A DNA stretch of 64,000 nucleotides. Source: Giesbergeria anulus (GTDB taxonomy: Bacteria; Pseudomonadota; Gammaproteobacteria; Burkholderiales; Burkholderiaceae_C). The notes beneath the pieces were generated by a model, which was not told the origin of the DNA, did no database searches, and saw only the letters and a program-made list of their open reading frames with translations. The translations under genes were made by a program, and so were the position numbers. The stretch covers positions 248,001 through 312,000 of the forward strand of contig NZ_FOGD01000002.1 of the NCBI RefSeq assembly GCF_900111115.1, written 5' to 3'. Of this stretch, positions 53,662 to 64,000 are shown one piece after another (within the stretch, counting starts at the first letter, position 1; each line of letters begins with the position of its first letter).

Positions 53662-56454
53662 TTAGGACAGATCAGCCAACAAACTTTGCGCCTTGGCCTT
53701 GAGCGCCCCAGACGATTCGGCAATCACCTCTTCAATCAGGGTACGGGCACCGTCGCTATCGCCAATGGCATTGAACTCTTCTGCCAAAGCGAGTTTGGTT
53801 TCTAGCGGGTCTTCCGATTGGCCTTCAAAGGGACCGTCTTGCTCTAAGGCTGCCACCGCTTCGTTGGTAGCAGTAGAGGCGGCGGGGGCTGGAGCCTCTG
53901 CCGACATACTGCCCAAATCAAAGTCCATCATTTGCGAATCAGTGGCTGGGGCGGTGCTGACTTCAAACTCTGGCAAGGGGGCTGGAGCAGGGCTGGCCTG
54001 CTCAGAAGGCATATCCAGCGAGAACTCTAGATCGGCCATAGCAGACGTGGCAGGGGCCGTGGGTAAGTCCAGCGCGGCGGGCGGTACTGGCGCAGGCGCT
54101 GGCACCGTAGGTAAGTCGGGCACATCCCACGACAAGCCCATATCTTGCGTTGCAGGCGCAGGCGTTGACACTGCTGGCGCTGACACCGGTGGCGGTGGCG
54201 AAACTGGCCCAGTATCTAGCATCGGCATGGTCAGTTCGGGCATCTCGGTGGCCGACGCGATAGCGGCGGCAAAGCCACCAGGGTCGGCTGCAGCATCTTC
54301 GGCGGGGGTGTCGTGCAGTTCGAGGTCGAGATCGAAATCGAGTTCAGGCGGCAACTGCCCGCCCACACCAGCGGGTGCTGCATCGCTCAAGCTACTGGCA
54401 ACACTACCCACAACACCTGCTGCTGCACCAGCCAGTGCGGGCTGACCGCCGGGTTGATACATCGGATTGCCCGCATCAACTTCGCGGCCCAATTCGACCA
54501 TCCGCTCCCAGTCCGGGCCTTGTCCTTTGGTCAATTGGTAGACGTCAGAAGCCACGGCTTGCAGAGCCTTACGATCGTGGCGCTTGGCATAAATTTCACC
54601 CAATTTCGTGTGGATGGCGATGCGCTCAGGGGTATGGCGCAAGGCTTCTTTGAGGATTTCTTCAGCCTGCAAATCACGGCCATAAGCCAGATAGACATCG
54701 GCCTCGGCTACCGGATCAACATCACCACCAGCGTCAAGCTGGCTGGGGCTGTAAGACATGGACGAAGATGCGCCGGTGCTGGACTGCGCAGCACCGGTGG
54801 TATCGACCTGTTGGCCGCCGCTGGTATTGAAGAAAGAATCGGGCTGGAGCTTGCTTTCAAAGAATGAGCTGTCCACCGACTCCTTGGCTTTACGCTTTTG
54901 GATGACGCGATAGGCGCCGTAACTGGCCAGCAAAGCCAGTATGCCAATACCACCCAAGGGCACCAGCGGATCTTCTAGCAGGCCACTGATGAAACTGGAC
55001 TCCTCTGCGGTAGGCGCTGGTGTGGGGGCAGGGGCTGGCGGAGGTGGTGCAGGAGCCTCAACTGGTGCCGGTGCAGGAGTTTCTGCTGGTGCAGGAGTAG
55101 GTGCTGGCTCCGGCGCTGGTGCAGGAGTAGGTGCTGGTTCGGGCGTTGGGGCAGGAGCAGGGGTTTCTGGCACTGGCGCAGGAGCGGGTGCTGGTTTTTC
55201 TGCCGCTGGAACTGGGGCTGGCGCTGGCTTGGGTGCCAGTGCAGGGGCAGTGATATCGGCGTTGAGCTTGTTCAAATCCTCGATGTTCTTGGCAAGCTCT
55301 TGGGCACGGGTGCTAGCCTCGCTCTTTTGCTTGGCTTGCGCTAACTTTTCTTCTGCGGCTGCCTTTTGCGCGCTCATAGCCCCCTTAGACAGCGTGAGCT
55401 TGTCGGGTGCGGCATTGACGGAGCGCTTGTCTTCGACGCGAGTTTGCACTGCCCCGGTGGCCGAGCGGTCTGCGGCAGCCACTTGGGCCACTGGCGCAGT
55501 GGCGGCCAAGCGGCGGCGGAACTCATTGAAATCACGGCTCTGCGCCGCCATGATCTGGCGCGCTTGGGCTGGTGGCACGGTTTGCGCCTGCTCGGCATTG
55601 GGCACTTCTAGCACAGCCCCTGCCTTGAGGCGATGGATATTGCCTTGCGCAAACGCCTCTGGGTTGGCCCGCAATAGGGCCACCAACATCTGATCGAGTG
55701 AGACACCGGCGGCACGACGACCCTCGGCAATGCGCCCGGCGGTGTCTCCAGGACGCGCCTTGACCGTCATGTGATCGGCAGTAGGCCCGGCAGCAAGAAC
55801 AGCTTCGCGGGGGGGTAATGTGGTGCGCGTGGTGCGCGGCGCTGGCGCTGTTACTGGTGCTGGCTCAGGGGCAGCTACTGGTGCTTGCGCTGCGGGCTGT
55901 GCTTGGCTAATTGGTTCAATCTCCACCGGGGCTGGCACTGTTGGCGTGGCCGTCGGTGCAGATGCAGATGCAGGTGCAGGTGTGGGCACTGGAGCGGGCG
56001 CAGGCGTAATTTGTGGCGCTGCAGCCAAAGTAACCGGCGCACGGCGCAACGCTGGCGGATCAAACAACATGGTGTAGCTGCGCGTGATGCGCCCAGTACC
56101 CCAAGAGGCATCAATCACCAGATCGACAAACGGGTCATTCACAGGCCGGTCGCTAGACAGCTGTAACACCATGCGCCCGTTGGCGCGGCGCTCCAGCCGC
56201 ACACGCATTTGCGTGACGACGGGGGAGTATTCCATGCCCTGACTGCGAAAAATCTCTGCGGCGGCTGGACTAGCACGCAGGGTATCGGCTTCGGCGGGAC
56301 TGATCTGGGGCAGTTCGATCTCAGCGCGCAAAGGCTCGCCCAGGGCGGACTGCACTGTGATTTGTCCTAGGGCCAGAGCCGAAGCGTCAGCGGCATACAG
56401 GCCAAGGGTCGCCACGACCGCTCCTGCCAGCGCAGAGTATTTCCAACGATGCAT
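53662..56454 (-). CDS. fimV: FimV-family peptidoglycan-binding polar hub protein
   Basis: Inner-membrane protein needed for type IV pilus function and polar signalling in Pseudomonas. 930 residues from ATG 56454, with a signal peptide (about 1-27) ending ADASA and the conserved start of the mature part LALGQITVQSALGEPLRAEI. LysM domain about 225-285. A coiled coil (about 345-395) and a Pro/Ala/Glu repeat stretch follow. A transmembrane segment is at about 502-522 (LGGIGILALLASYGAYRV). The TPR/FimV C-terminal domain ends in LETKLALAEEFNAIGDSDGA. Very acidic C-terminal half. Confidence 0.93.
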   Translation of the reverse strand: MHRWKYSALAGAVVATLGLYAADASALALGQITVQSALGEPLRAEIELPQISPAEADTLRASPAAAEIFRSQGMEYSPVVTQMRVRLERRANGRMVLQLSSDRPVNDPFVDLVIDASWGTGRITRSYTMLFDPPALRRAPVTLAAAPQITPAPAPVPTPAPASASAPTATPTVPAPVEIEPISQAQPAAQAPVAAPEPAPVTAPAPRTTRTTLPPREAVLAAGPTADHMTVKARPGDTAGRIAEGRRAAGVSLDQMLVALLRANPEAFAQGNIHRLKAGAVLEVPNAEQAQTVPPAQARQIMAAQSRDFNEFRRRLAATAPVAQVAAADRSATGAVQTRVEDKRSVNAAPDKLTLSKGAMSAQKAAAEEKLAQAKQKSEASTRAQELAKNIEDLNKLNADITAPALAPKPAPAPVPAAEKPAPAPAPVPETPAPAPTPEPAPTPAPAPEPAPTPAPAETPAPAPVEAPAPPPPAPAPTPAPTAEESSFISGLLEDPLVPLGGIGILALLASYGAYRVIQKRKAKESVDSSFFESKLQPDSFFNTSGGQQVDTTGAAQSSTGASSSMSYSPSQLDAGGDVDPVAEADVYLAYGRDLQAEEILKEALRHTPERIAIHTKLGEIYAKRHDRKALQAVASDVYQLTKGQGPDWERMVELGREVDAGNPMYQPGGQPALAGAAAGVVGSVASSLSDAAPAGVGGQLPPELDFDLDLELHDTPAEDAAADPGGFAAAIASATEMPELTMPMLDTGPVSPPPPVSAPAVSTPAPATQDMGLSWDVPDLPTVPAPAPVPPAALDLPTAPATSAMADLEFSLDMPSEQASPAPAPLPEFEVSTAPATDSQMMDFDLGSMSAEAPAPAASTATNEAVAALEQDGPFEGQSEDPLETKLALAEEFNAIGDSDGARTLIEEVIAESSGALKAKAQSLLADLS
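55013..55230 (-). repeat. Pro/Ala/Glu repeat tract inside fimV
   Basis: Tandem imperfect units encode PAPAPEPAPTPAP-type repeats upstream of the membrane segment. At DNA level, phrases such as GGTGCAGGAGTAGGTGCTGG recur. The tract probably spans the periplasm and may vary in length between strains. Confidence 0.75.
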
Positions 56455-56704
56455 GGTTGCTATCAACTGATAAGAAAAGAGAGGCCCGATCAAGCGGACT
56501 TGCAGACAAGAAAAACTAGCGCTTGTGCCACTTGGAGAACGATCAAAACACCATAGCAGCAATGCCTTGGCCTGACAAGAACAGCTGCGTTTTACGCTGG
56601 TCTGGGTCTATCAATCGCGCCCCGTGGCACCCGGTGTGTTGTCCCCTGACAACGGGGCGTAATCGGGTGTTTCCAATGGACACACCCGGTTTTGAGTCCG
56701 CCGA

Positions 56705-57814
56705 TCAGGCAGCCAGCAAAATACGCAACATGCGACGCAGCGGCTCGGCAGCACCCCACAGCAGTTGGTCGCCAATCACAAAAGCCGACAGGTACTCAGG
56801 CCCCATGTTGAGCTTGCGCACCCGACCCACACCCACTTGCAGGCCACCAGTGATGGAAGCGGGGGTCAGCTCCTTGACGGTGATAGCACGGTCATTGGCT
56901 ACCCACTTCACCCAAGGGTTGCCGCCTTGGATGATGGCTTCGATCTCAGCCAGTGGCAGGTCTTTCTTGAGCTTGAGCGTCAGGGCCAAGCTGTGGCAGC
57001 GCATAGCACCGATACGCACGCACAGGCCATCGACGGGGATGGTGGCTTCAGTGCCCAAAATCTTATTGACTTCGGCTTGGCCCTTCCACTCTTCTTTGGA
57101 TTGGCCGTTAGGCAGTTGTACGTCAATCCAAGGGATCAGGCCACCGGCCAATGGTGCGCCGAAGAACTCGGTGGGCACATCTTCACGGATGGTCTTAGCG
57201 ACTTTGCGGTCGATGTCCAAAATAGCCGAAGCGGGGGTAGCCAGCTCATCAGCCACCGCCGCATGCACCACGCCCATGCCTTTGAGCAACTCGCGCATGT
57301 GGTTGGCACCACCGCCCGAAGCGGCTTGGTAAGTCATGGAGCTAACCCATTCCACCAGATCGGCCTTGAACAGACCGCCCAAACCCATCAGCAAGATGGA
57401 GTTGGTGCAATTGCCGCCAATCCAGTTCTTGCCGCCTGCGGCCAGTGCCTTTTGGATCACGTTGTCGTTGACGGGATCGAGCACGATGACGGCATCTTGC
57501 TCCATGCGCAGCGAAGAGGCCGCGTCAATCCAGTGGCCTTGCCAGCCTGAAGCGCGCAGCTTAGGGAACACTTCTTTGGTGTAGTCGCCACCTTGGCAGG
57601 TAATGACGATGTCGCACTGGGCCAGTGCAGCGATGTCATTGGCATCTTGCAGCGCAGTGTGTGCCTTGGCTTGCGCTGGGGCCTTGCCGCCTGCGTTGGA
57701 TGTAGAAAAGAAGATGGGTTCAATCAGGTCGAAGTCACCCTCGGCCTGCATACGATCCATCAACACCGAGCCGACCATACCGCGCCAGCCGACCAAACCT
57801 ACCAATTTGCTCAT
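56705..57814 (-). CDS. asd: Aspartate-semialdehyde dehydrogenase
   Basis: Reduces aspartyl phosphate in the lysine/threonine/methionine pathway and in cell-wall diaminopimelate synthesis. 369 residues. NADP-binding start [17 protein letters not shown] (about 6-22). The catalytic Cys is in [15 protein letters not shown] (about 133-147). [12 protein letters not shown] marks the dimerisation loop. It lies between leuB and fimV as in other Burkholderiales. A 7-bp stem at 56664-56688 lies just after the stop. Confidence 0.97.
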   Translation of the reverse strand: MSKLVGLVGWRGMVGSVLMDRMQAEGDFDLIEPIFFSTSNAGGKAPAQAKAHTALQDANDIAALAQCDIVITCQGGDYTKEVFPKLRASGWQGHWIDAASSLRMEQDAVIVLDPVNDNVIQKALAAGGKNWIGGNCTNSILLMGLGGLFKADLVEWVSSMTYQAASGGGANHMRELLKGMGVVHAAVADELATPASAILDIDRKVAKTIREDVPTEFFGAPLAGGLIPWIDVQLPNGQSKEEWKGQAEVNKILGTEATIPVDGLCVRIGAMRCHSLALTLKLKKDLPLAEIEAIIQGGNPWVKWVANDRAITVKELTPASITGGLQVGVGRVRKLNMGPEYLSAFVIGDQLLWGAAEPLRRMLRILLAA

Positions 57815-57917
57815 TTCAAGCCCCTTCGATGATAAAAAACGTTACCACACCGTAGGGGCTGATCGGTTGCCCGGCTCGTCTGGCCGGGAAGGGGCGCACG
57901 ACGATACCGGAGCTGGA

Positions 57918-58019
57918 TCAGCCCTTAATGGTCGTGGTTTTGGTGATGGTTGCGCGCACGGCCCCGCCTGCCATGATGGCAGAGGCGTTGTTCAGCAGGA
58001 ACTGGCGGGCGGCAAACAT
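57918..58019 (-). CDS. Possible 33-residue small protein upstream of asd
   Basis: A minus-strand frame starting MFAARQFLLNNASAIMAGG and ending in a Thr/Lys-rich tail lies between leuB and asd. GAAAAG precedes the ATG, and a TACAAT box lies 12-17 bases before it. It might be a leader peptide or a small protein, or just a chance frame at the asd promoter. No homologue recognised. Confidence 0.35.
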   Translation of the reverse strand: MFAARQFLLNNASAIMAGGAVRATITKTTTIKG

Positions 58020-58053
58020 AGCTTTTCATTGTAGCGGATGACTGGCCTACAAA

Positions 58054-59124
<1,071 letters not shown>

Positions 59125-59166
59125 AATTCGCTTTTCTTTGGAAGATTGAATATCTGTGGCGGACGT

Positions 59167-59817
59167 TTAAGCCACCATGGTGTGGGCCAGCCAAGGCTTG
59201 GTCGCCAAACGTTCGGCCTCAAAGGATTTGATCTTGTCGGCATGGCGCAGGGTCAGGCCAATATCGTCAAAGCCGTTGAGCAGGCAGTATTTGCGAAACG
59301 GCACCACATCAAACGGGATTTCTTCGCCTTGTGGGCGCACGATGACTTGACGCTCCAGATCAATGGTGAGTTGGTAGCCAGTAAAGGCAGCCACTTCATC
59401 AAACAACTGCGCCACCGTGGCTTGGGGCAGCACGATGGGCAACAAGCCATTCTTGAAGCAGTTGTTGAAGAAGATATCGGCAAAGCTAGGCGCAATGATG
59501 GCGCGAAAGCCATACTGCTCCAGCGCCCAAGGGGCGTGCTCGCGGCTGGAGCCACAGCCAAAGTTTTTGCGTGCCAACAAGACGGAAGCACCCGCATAAC
59601 GCGGCTGGTTGAGCACAAAGTCGGGGTTGGACTGGCGGCTGGCCGGGTCTTGGCCCGGCTCGCCGTGGTCAAGGTAACGCCATTCGTCAAACAAGTTCAC
59701 GCCAAAGCCGGTCTTTTTGATCGACTTGAGAAACTGCTTGGGGATGATGGCGTCGGTATCGACGTTCTCGCGGTCCATCGGGGCCACGATGCCTTGGTGA
59801 AGGGTAAATTTTTGCAT
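59167..59817 (-). CDS. leuD: 3-isopropylmalate dehydratase small subunit
   Basis: Small (swivel) subunit of isopropylmalate isomerase with LeuC. 216 residues from ATG 59817 ([20 protein letters not shown]); the frame to 59883 overlaps the lipoprotein gene and is rejected. Swivelling-domain signature [14 protein letters not shown] (about 80-93). Usual proteobacterial length. Confidence 0.96.
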   Translation of the reverse strand: MQKFTLHQGIVAPMDRENVDTDAIIPKQFLKSIKKTGFGVNLFDEWRYLDHGEPGQDPASRQSNPDFVLNQPRYAGASVLLARKNFGCGSSREHAPWALEQYGFRAIIAPSFADIFFNNCFKNGLLPIVLPQATVAQLFDEVAAFTGYQLTIDLERQVIVRPQGEEIPFDVVPFRKYCLLNGFDDIGLTLRHADKIKSFEAERLATKPWLAHTMVA

Positions 59818-59827
59818 GGGAAGCCTT

Positions 59828-59953
59828 TTACTTGGCGGCGCGTTCAATAGCGGAACCGGCTTTGCCGATATCTTGGCCCACACCCTTGACGGTGTTGCAG
59901 CCAGTCAGCACAAAGGCCAGCGACAGGGCGATGAAAGTGGCAATTTTTTTCAC
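59828..59953 (-). CDS. Entericidin-like small lipoprotein
   Basis: A 41-residue protein between leuC and leuD, starting at GTG 59953 with AGGAG 9 bases upstream. A lipoprotein signal [20 protein letters not shown] places the lipobox Cys (LTGC) at residue 19. The short mature part [19 protein letters not shown] forms the amphipathic helix typical of the entericidin A/B family. It is probably a membrane lipoprotein co-transcribed with the leucine genes. Missed by length filters. Confidence 0.88.
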   Translation of the reverse strand: MKKIATFIALSLAFVLTGCNTVKGVGQDIGKAGSAIERAAK

Positions 59954-59974
59954 GACAGTGCTCCTGCGGGGCTA

Positions 59975-61396
59975 TCAAGCAAACGTACGAACATCCACAA
60001 AATGCCCGTGCACCGCAGCGGCAGCCGCCATAGCGGGGCTGACCAAGTGGGTACGCCCCCCCGCGCCTTGGCGGCCTTCAAAATTGCGGTTGCTGGTGGA
60101 GGCGCAGCGCTCGCCCGGCTCTAAGCGGTCGGCATTCATCGCCAAGCACATCGAACAGCCTGGCTCGCGCCATTCAAAACCGGCAGCCTTGAAAATCTCG
60201 TGCAACCCTTCGCGTTCGGCCTGCTCTTTCACCAGCCCAGAACCAGGCACCACCAGCGCCTGTTTCACGTTCTTGGCTACTTTTTGCCCCAGCTTTTTCA
60301 CCACGGCAGCGGCTTCGCGCATGTCTTCGATGCGGCTGTTGGTACAAGAGCCGATAAACACCTTATCGACAAAAATATCGTTCAGTGGTTTGCCCGGTTG
60401 CAGGTTCATGTACTGCAAAGCACGCTCGATAGCCCCGCGCTTGTTGGCATCTTTTTCTTTGTCGGGATCGGGCACGATGGCATCAATGCCCAGCACCATT
60501 TCGGGTGAGGTGCCCCAAGTCACTTGCGGCACGATGTCTGCGGCATTGAGCGTGACCACGGTATCAAACTGGGCATCGGCATCGGAGTGCAAAGTCTTCC
60601 AGTAAGCCACGGCCTGATCCCATTCCACGCCGGTGGGCGAGAGCGGGCGGCCTTTGACGTAGTCGATGGTTTTGTCGTCCACAGCTACTAGCCCGGCGCG
60701 CGCACCGGCCTCAATCGCCATGTTACACACCGTCATCCGGCCTTCGATGCTCATGGCGCGGAACACCGAACCGGCAAATTCAATCGTATAGCCAGTGCCA
60801 CCAGCGGTACCGATTTTGCCGATGATCGCCAGCACCACGTCTTTGGCAGTCACGCCCTTGGCAAGTTGGCCATCCACCTGCACCAGCATGTTTTTGGCTT
60901 TTTTGGCCAGCAGGGTTTGCGTAGCCATGACGTGCTCGACTTCACTGGTACCAATGCCGTGGGCCAACGCACCAAAAGCACCGTGGGTGGAAGTGTGCGA
61001 ATCACCGCACACCACCGTCATGCCCGGCAAGGTAGCGCCATTTTCAGGGCCAATGACGTGGACGATGCCTTGGCGTTGGTGCATGAACGGGAAAAAGGCC
61101 GCCGCGCCCGACTCGGCAATGTTGGCATTCAGCGTGGTGATCTGCTCTTTGCTGATGGGATCGGTAATGCCGTCGTAGCCCAACTCCCAGCCAGTGGTGG
61201 GGGTGTTGTGGTCGGCAGTGGCCACAATGGAGCTCACGCGCCAAACTTTGCGCCCGGCTTGGCGTAGGCCCTCAAAAGCCTGTGGGCTGGTCACTTCATG
61301 TACCAGATGGCGGTCGATATAAAGAACAGCGGTGCCGTCTTCTTCGGTATGGACGACGTGCTCGTCCCAGATCTTGTCGTACAGGGTGCGTCCCAT
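59975..61396 (-). CDS. leuC: 3-isopropylmalate dehydratase large subunit
   Basis: Aconitase-family 4Fe-4S enzyme that isomerises isopropylmalate with LeuD. 473 residues. The cluster cysteines lie in [14 protein letters not shown] (about 347) and GCSMCLAMN (about 408-416). [20 protein letters not shown] (about 130) is the family signature. First gene of the leu cluster. The leader holds an inverted repeat (61445-61458). Confidence 0.97.
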   Translation of the reverse strand: MGRTLYDKIWDEHVVHTEEDGTAVLYIDRHLVHEVTSPQAFEGLRQAGRKVWRVSSIVATADHNTPTTGWELGYDGITDPISKEQITTLNANIAESGAAAFFPFMHQRQGIVHVIGPENGATLPGMTVVCGDSHTSTHGAFGALAHGIGTSEVEHVMATQTLLAKKAKNMLVQVDGQLAKGVTAKDVVLAIIGKIGTAGGTGYTIEFAGSVFRAMSIEGRMTVCNMAIEAGARAGLVAVDDKTIDYVKGRPLSPTGVEWDQAVAYWKTLHSDADAQFDTVVTLNAADIVPQVTWGTSPEMVLGIDAIVPDPDKEKDANKRGAIERALQYMNLQPGKPLNDIFVDKVFIGSCTNSRIEDMREAAAVVKKLGQKVAKNVKQALVVPGSGLVKEQAEREGLHEIFKAAGFEWREPGCSMCLAMNADRLEPGERCASTSNRNFEGRQGAGGRTHLVSPAMAAAAAVHGHFVDVRTFA

Positions 61397-61444
61397 GGTG
61401 GTCTCTTTGCGTTCAGGGGGGAGGGTGATTTTAGGCTGGGCCAG

Positions 61445-61458
61445 CCAGATATGTCTGG
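61445..61458. promoter_or_regulatory. Small dyad upstream of leuC
   Basis: CCAGA-TATG-TCTGG, about 50 bases before the leuC start, could be an operator (for example for a LysR-type regulator). A TAAAAT -10-like box lies just after it on the minus strand. Weak evidence. Confidence 0.3.
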
Positions 61459-61470
61459 TAGCAATGAAAG

Positions 61471-61498
61471 AACCGCCTGGGCTAGGCCGCAGGCGGTT
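61471..61498 (-). terminator. Hairpin after dnaJ
   Basis: A 9-bp stem AACCGCCTG/CAGGCGGTT (61471-61479, 61490-61498), 26 bp after the dnaJ stop, followed by CTTTCATT on the minus strand. The T tract is poor, but the position fits a dnaKJ terminator. Confidence 0.6.
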
Positions 61499-61523
61499 GT
61501 CGTTGGCGCTTTAAGGCAGCAGA

Positions 61524-62669
61524 TCAGCTAAAAAAACTTTTGAGCTTGTCCGTCCAGCTCTCACCGCTGGGGGAGTGGCGCGCACCGCCCTTTTTCAAAG
61601 ACTCTTCTAGCTCGCGCAGCAGCTTGCGCTGGTGCTCGGTCAGCTTGACGGGCGTTTCTACTGCAATATGGCAATACAGATCGCCGGGGTAGCTAGAGCG
61701 CACCCCCTTGATACCCTTGCCCCGCAGGCGGAACTGCTTGCCCGCTTGGGTGCCTTCTGGGATGTCGATAGCCGCTTTGCCTGCCAGCGTCGGCACCTCA
61801 ATCTCACCACCCAAGGCTGCGGTGATAAAGCTGACGGGCACTTGGCAATGCAGATCGTCGCCATCGCGCTCAAAGATGTCGTGCTTTTTGAGGCGAATCT
61901 CGATGTACAAATCGCCCGGTGGGCCGCCATTGGTGCCCGGCTCACCATTGCCTGTGCTGCGGATACGCATACCATCGTCGATACCCGCAGGGATTTTGAC
62001 TTCCAGCGTCTTTTGCTTTTTCAGCTTGCCCTGACCGTGGCAAGAGGTGCAAGGTTCTGGAATGATCTTGCCCGTGCCCCGGCAGTGTGGGCAGGTTTGC
62101 TGCACACTGAAGAAGCCTTGGCGCATTTGCACCACCCCTGAACCGCTACAGGTAGAGCAGGTCTTGGGGCTGGTGCCGGGTTTGGCACCGCTACCGTGGC
62201 AGGTGTCACAGCTCTCCCAAGCAGGGATGCGAATTTCGGCATTCTTGCCACGGGCCGCCTCTTCCAGCGAGACCTCCATGGCATAGCTCAGATCGCTGCC
62301 CCGATAGACTTGGCGTCCACCCGCACCACGGCCACCACGTCCACCGCCTTGGTTAAACATGTCGCCAAAAATATCGCCAAAGGCTTCGGCAAAACCACCA
62401 AAGCCCTCAGCACCGGGGCCACTGTGGCCCCGATTGGGATCAACCCCGGCATGGCCGTGCTGGTCGTAAGCGGCGCGCTTTTGTGCATCCGAGAGCATCT
62501 CGTAGGCCTCTTTGACCTCCTTGAACTTCTCTTCTGCGCCCTTGCTGGCCTCACCCTGGTTGCGATCCGGGTGGTGTTTCATCGCCAGCTTGCGATACGC
62601 CTTTTTGATTTCTTCATCGGAAGCGGTTTTTGCCACCCCGAGGATTTCGTAAAAGTCTCTTTTCGACAT
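61524..62669 (-). CDS. dnaJ: Chaperone DnaJ
   Basis: Co-chaperone that delivers unfolded proteins to DnaK and stimulates its ATPase. 381 residues. J domain 1-70 with HPD in MKHHPDRN. The G/F-rich region is about 85-125. Four zinc-finger repeats ([32 protein letters not shown]; about 150-220) are followed by the C-terminal substrate-binding domains. Downstream of dnaK on the same strand. Confidence 0.98.
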   Translation of the reverse strand: MSKRDFYEILGVAKTASDEEIKKAYRKLAMKHHPDRNQGEASKGAEEKFKEVKEAYEMLSDAQKRAAYDQHGHAGVDPNRGHSGPGAEGFGGFAEAFGDIFGDMFNQGGGRGGRGAGGRQVYRGSDLSYAMEVSLEEAARGKNAEIRIPAWESCDTCHGSGAKPGTSPKTCSTCSGSGVVQMRQGFFSVQQTCPHCRGTGKIIPEPCTSCHGQGKLKKQKTLEVKIPAGIDDGMRIRSTGNGEPGTNGGPPGDLYIEIRLKKHDIFERDGDDLHCQVPVSFITAALGGEIEVPTLAGKAAIDIPEGTQAGKQFRLRGKGIKGVRSSYPGDLYCHIAVETPVKLTEHQRKLLRELEESLKKGGARHSPSGESWTDKLKSFFS

Positions 62670-62695
62670 AGATAGGTACCCGGTTGGAACAGGAA

Positions 62696-62735
62696 CGCCG
62701 CGCCGGACTCCCCGGTGTAGGAGCCTGGCGCGGCG
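62696..62735 (-). other. GC-rich hairpin between dnaK and dnaJ
   Basis: CGCCGCGCC (62696-62704) pairs with GGCGCGGCG (62727-62735), with partial inner pairing. It lacks a T tract, so it is more likely an mRNA processing or stability element, or a partial attenuator, than a full terminator. Confidence 0.6.
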
Positions 62736-62760
62736 GTATGGGTCAGCGCAAGCGCTACCC

Positions 62761-64000
62761 TTAGCCCTTCTTGACTTCCTTCACCTCGGCGTCCACAACA
62801 TTGTCGTCATCGGCAGGCTTGGCCGAAGAAGCATGGGCACCATGCCCACTGTGTCCACCGTGGGCACCACCTGCGCCCGCCTCGGCACCCGCAGCTTGCG
62901 CTGCCTGTGCGGCTTGCTCATTGGCATACATTTTCTCGCCCAGCTTCTGGCTGGCAGCCATGAGGGCCGTAGTTTTTTCGTCGATAGCGGCCTTGTCTTC
63001 ACCCTTGAGCGCATCTTCCAAGGCTTTGACGGCAGACTCAATCGCGCTTTTTTCGGTGGCATCAAGCTTATCGCCATGCTCGACCAAGCTCTTGTTGACG
63101 CTGTGGACGGCGGCTTCACCTTGGTTGCGTGCTTGCACCAGTTCTAGCTTGCGGTGGTCTTCAGCGGCATTGAGTTCAGCATCTTTGACCATTTGCTGGA
63201 TTTCTTCTTCAGAAATACCGGAGTTGGCCTTGATGGTGATTTTGTTTTCCTTGCCGGTGGCCTTGTCTTTGGCGCCGACGTGCAAGATGCCGTTGGCATC
63301 AATGTCAAACGACACTTCGATCTGTGGCACGCCACGGGCCGAGGGAGGAATACCTTCGAGGTTGAACTCACCCAGCAGCTTGTTGCCCGAAGCAATTTCA
63401 CGCTCGCCTTGGAACACCTTGATGGTCACGGCAGGCTGGTTGTCATCCGCCGTAGAGAAGGTTTGGGCAAACTTGGTCGGGATCGTGGTGTTCTTGCTGA
63501 TCATCTTGGTCATCACGCCGCCCAGGGTTTCAATACCCAAAGACAACGGAGTCACGTCCAACAGCAGCACGTCTTTGCGATCACCCGACAGCACTTGGCC
63601 TTGGATGGCAGCACCCACGGCCACGGCTTCGTCGGGGTTGACGTCTTTGCGGGGTTCGCGGCCAAAGAATTCTTTGACCTTCTCTTGCACCTTGGGCATA
63701 CGGCTCATGCCGCCGACCAAAATCACGTCTTGGATGTCGGCAACGTTGATGCCTGCATCTTTAATAGCCATGCGGCAAGGAGCCATCGTGCGCTCGATCA
63801 GCTCTTCCACCAACTGTTCCAGCTTGGAGCGGGTCAGCTTGATGTTCAGGTGCTTGGGGCCAGAGGCATCGGCAGTGATGTAAGGCAGGTTGATGTCGGT
63901 GGCTGCTGAGTTGGACAGCTCGATCTTGGCCTTTTCTGCTGCTTCTTTCAGGCGTTGCAGGGCAAGCACGTCACGCGACAGATCGACGCCTTGGTCGCGC
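62761..64000 (-). CDS. dnaK: Molecular chaperone DnaK, N-terminal part outside window
   Basis: The C-terminal 412 or so residues of Hsp70; the frame continues beyond the right edge. Visible: the end of the ATPase domain ([27 protein letters not shown]), the interdomain linker [16 protein letters not shown], the beta substrate-binding domain ([20 protein letters not shown]) and the helical lid. The C-terminal tail has an unusual Gly/His stretch ([11 protein letters not shown]) before the conserved [12 protein letters not shown] end. Confidence 0.97.
   Translation of the reverse strand, partial: RDQGVDLSRDVLALQRLKEAAEKAKIELSNSAATDINLPYITADASGPKHLNIKLTRSKLEQLVEELIERTMAPCRMAIKDAGINVADIQDVILVGGMSRMPKVQEKVKEFFGREPRKDVNPDEAVAVGAAIQGQVLSGDRKDVLLLDVTPLSLGIETLGGVMTKMISKNTTIPTKFAQTFSTADDNQPAVTIKVFQGEREIASGNKLLGEFNLEGIPPSARGVPQIEVSFDIDANGILHVGAKDKATGKENKITIKANSGISEEEIQQMVKDAELNAAEDHRKLELVQARNQGEAAVHSVNKSLVEHGDKLDATEKSAIESAVKALEDALKGEDKAAIDEKTTALMAASQKLGEKMYANEQAAQAAQAAGAEAGAGGAHGGHSGHGAHASSAKPADDDNVVDAEVKEVKKG

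Noticed and set aside
62771-63883. Plus-strand frame opposite dnaK
   Set aside because: Mirror of the highly conserved DnaK; composition is dominated by Ser/Ala/Leu from codon reversal.

Overview
The window looks like a chromosome segment of a Burkholderiales beta-proteobacterium, most likely Comamonadaceae. The housekeeping block leuC-leuD-leuB-asd-fimV-truA-trpF-trpB-trpA-accD, the divergent rne/rluC pair, a Bug-type tricarboxylate-binding protein and the generally GC-rich sequence all fit. Species cannot be named from the sequence alone.

Region 1 (1-1847) is the 5' part of a UvrD-family helicase on the minus strand. Region 2 (about 1952-18495) is an integrative element of about 16.4 kb inserted in a tRNA-Ser(CGA) gene. 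Two 117-bp direct repeats (3 mismatches), each holding the tRNA 3' end and its terminator, mark the ends. The intact tRNA is at the right end and a 63-nt fragment at the left. Inside are a tyrosine integrase, an XRE regulator, an AlpA-like protein, a P4-like block of complementary sequences, a translationally coupled replication-type operon headed by a DUF3987 protein, an unusual array of 7-bp repeats (9186-9690), and a type I restriction-modification locus hsdM-hsdS-(AlbA_2/Schlafen-like gene)-hsdR on the minus strand.

Region 3 (18588-29530) has a giant bacterial alpha-2-macroglobulin with a thioester motif, then an AT-rich patch (about 25020-27190) with an orphan gene, a gene lacking its proper 5' end and a clear pseudogene. 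The patch ends at a scrap of a second alpha-2-macroglobulin gene. A Bug-type binding protein and an HDOD protein follow. Region 4 (29652-43274) is rich in signalling: a PAS-GGDEF diguanylate cyclase and four chemoreceptors (two PAS-type, two with xWExF C-terminal tails), interspersed with an FMN hydroxy-acid oxidase, a DMT exporter, queF and a prolyl-4-hydroxylase-like oxygenase.

Region 5 (43294-64000) is core genome: yaaA, rne and rluC (divergent, with a 586-nt structured intergenic region), accD-trpABF-truA-fimV-asd, leuBDC with an entericidin-like lipoprotein between leuD and leuC, then dnaJ and the C-terminal part of dnaK at the edge.

The most unusual feature is the 7-bp repeat array. 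Sets of two or three nearly identical 7-mers sit mostly 12 bp (sometimes 13-15 bp) apart. The core changes from set to set, and the whole series of sets is duplicated. I do not recognise it as a named element.
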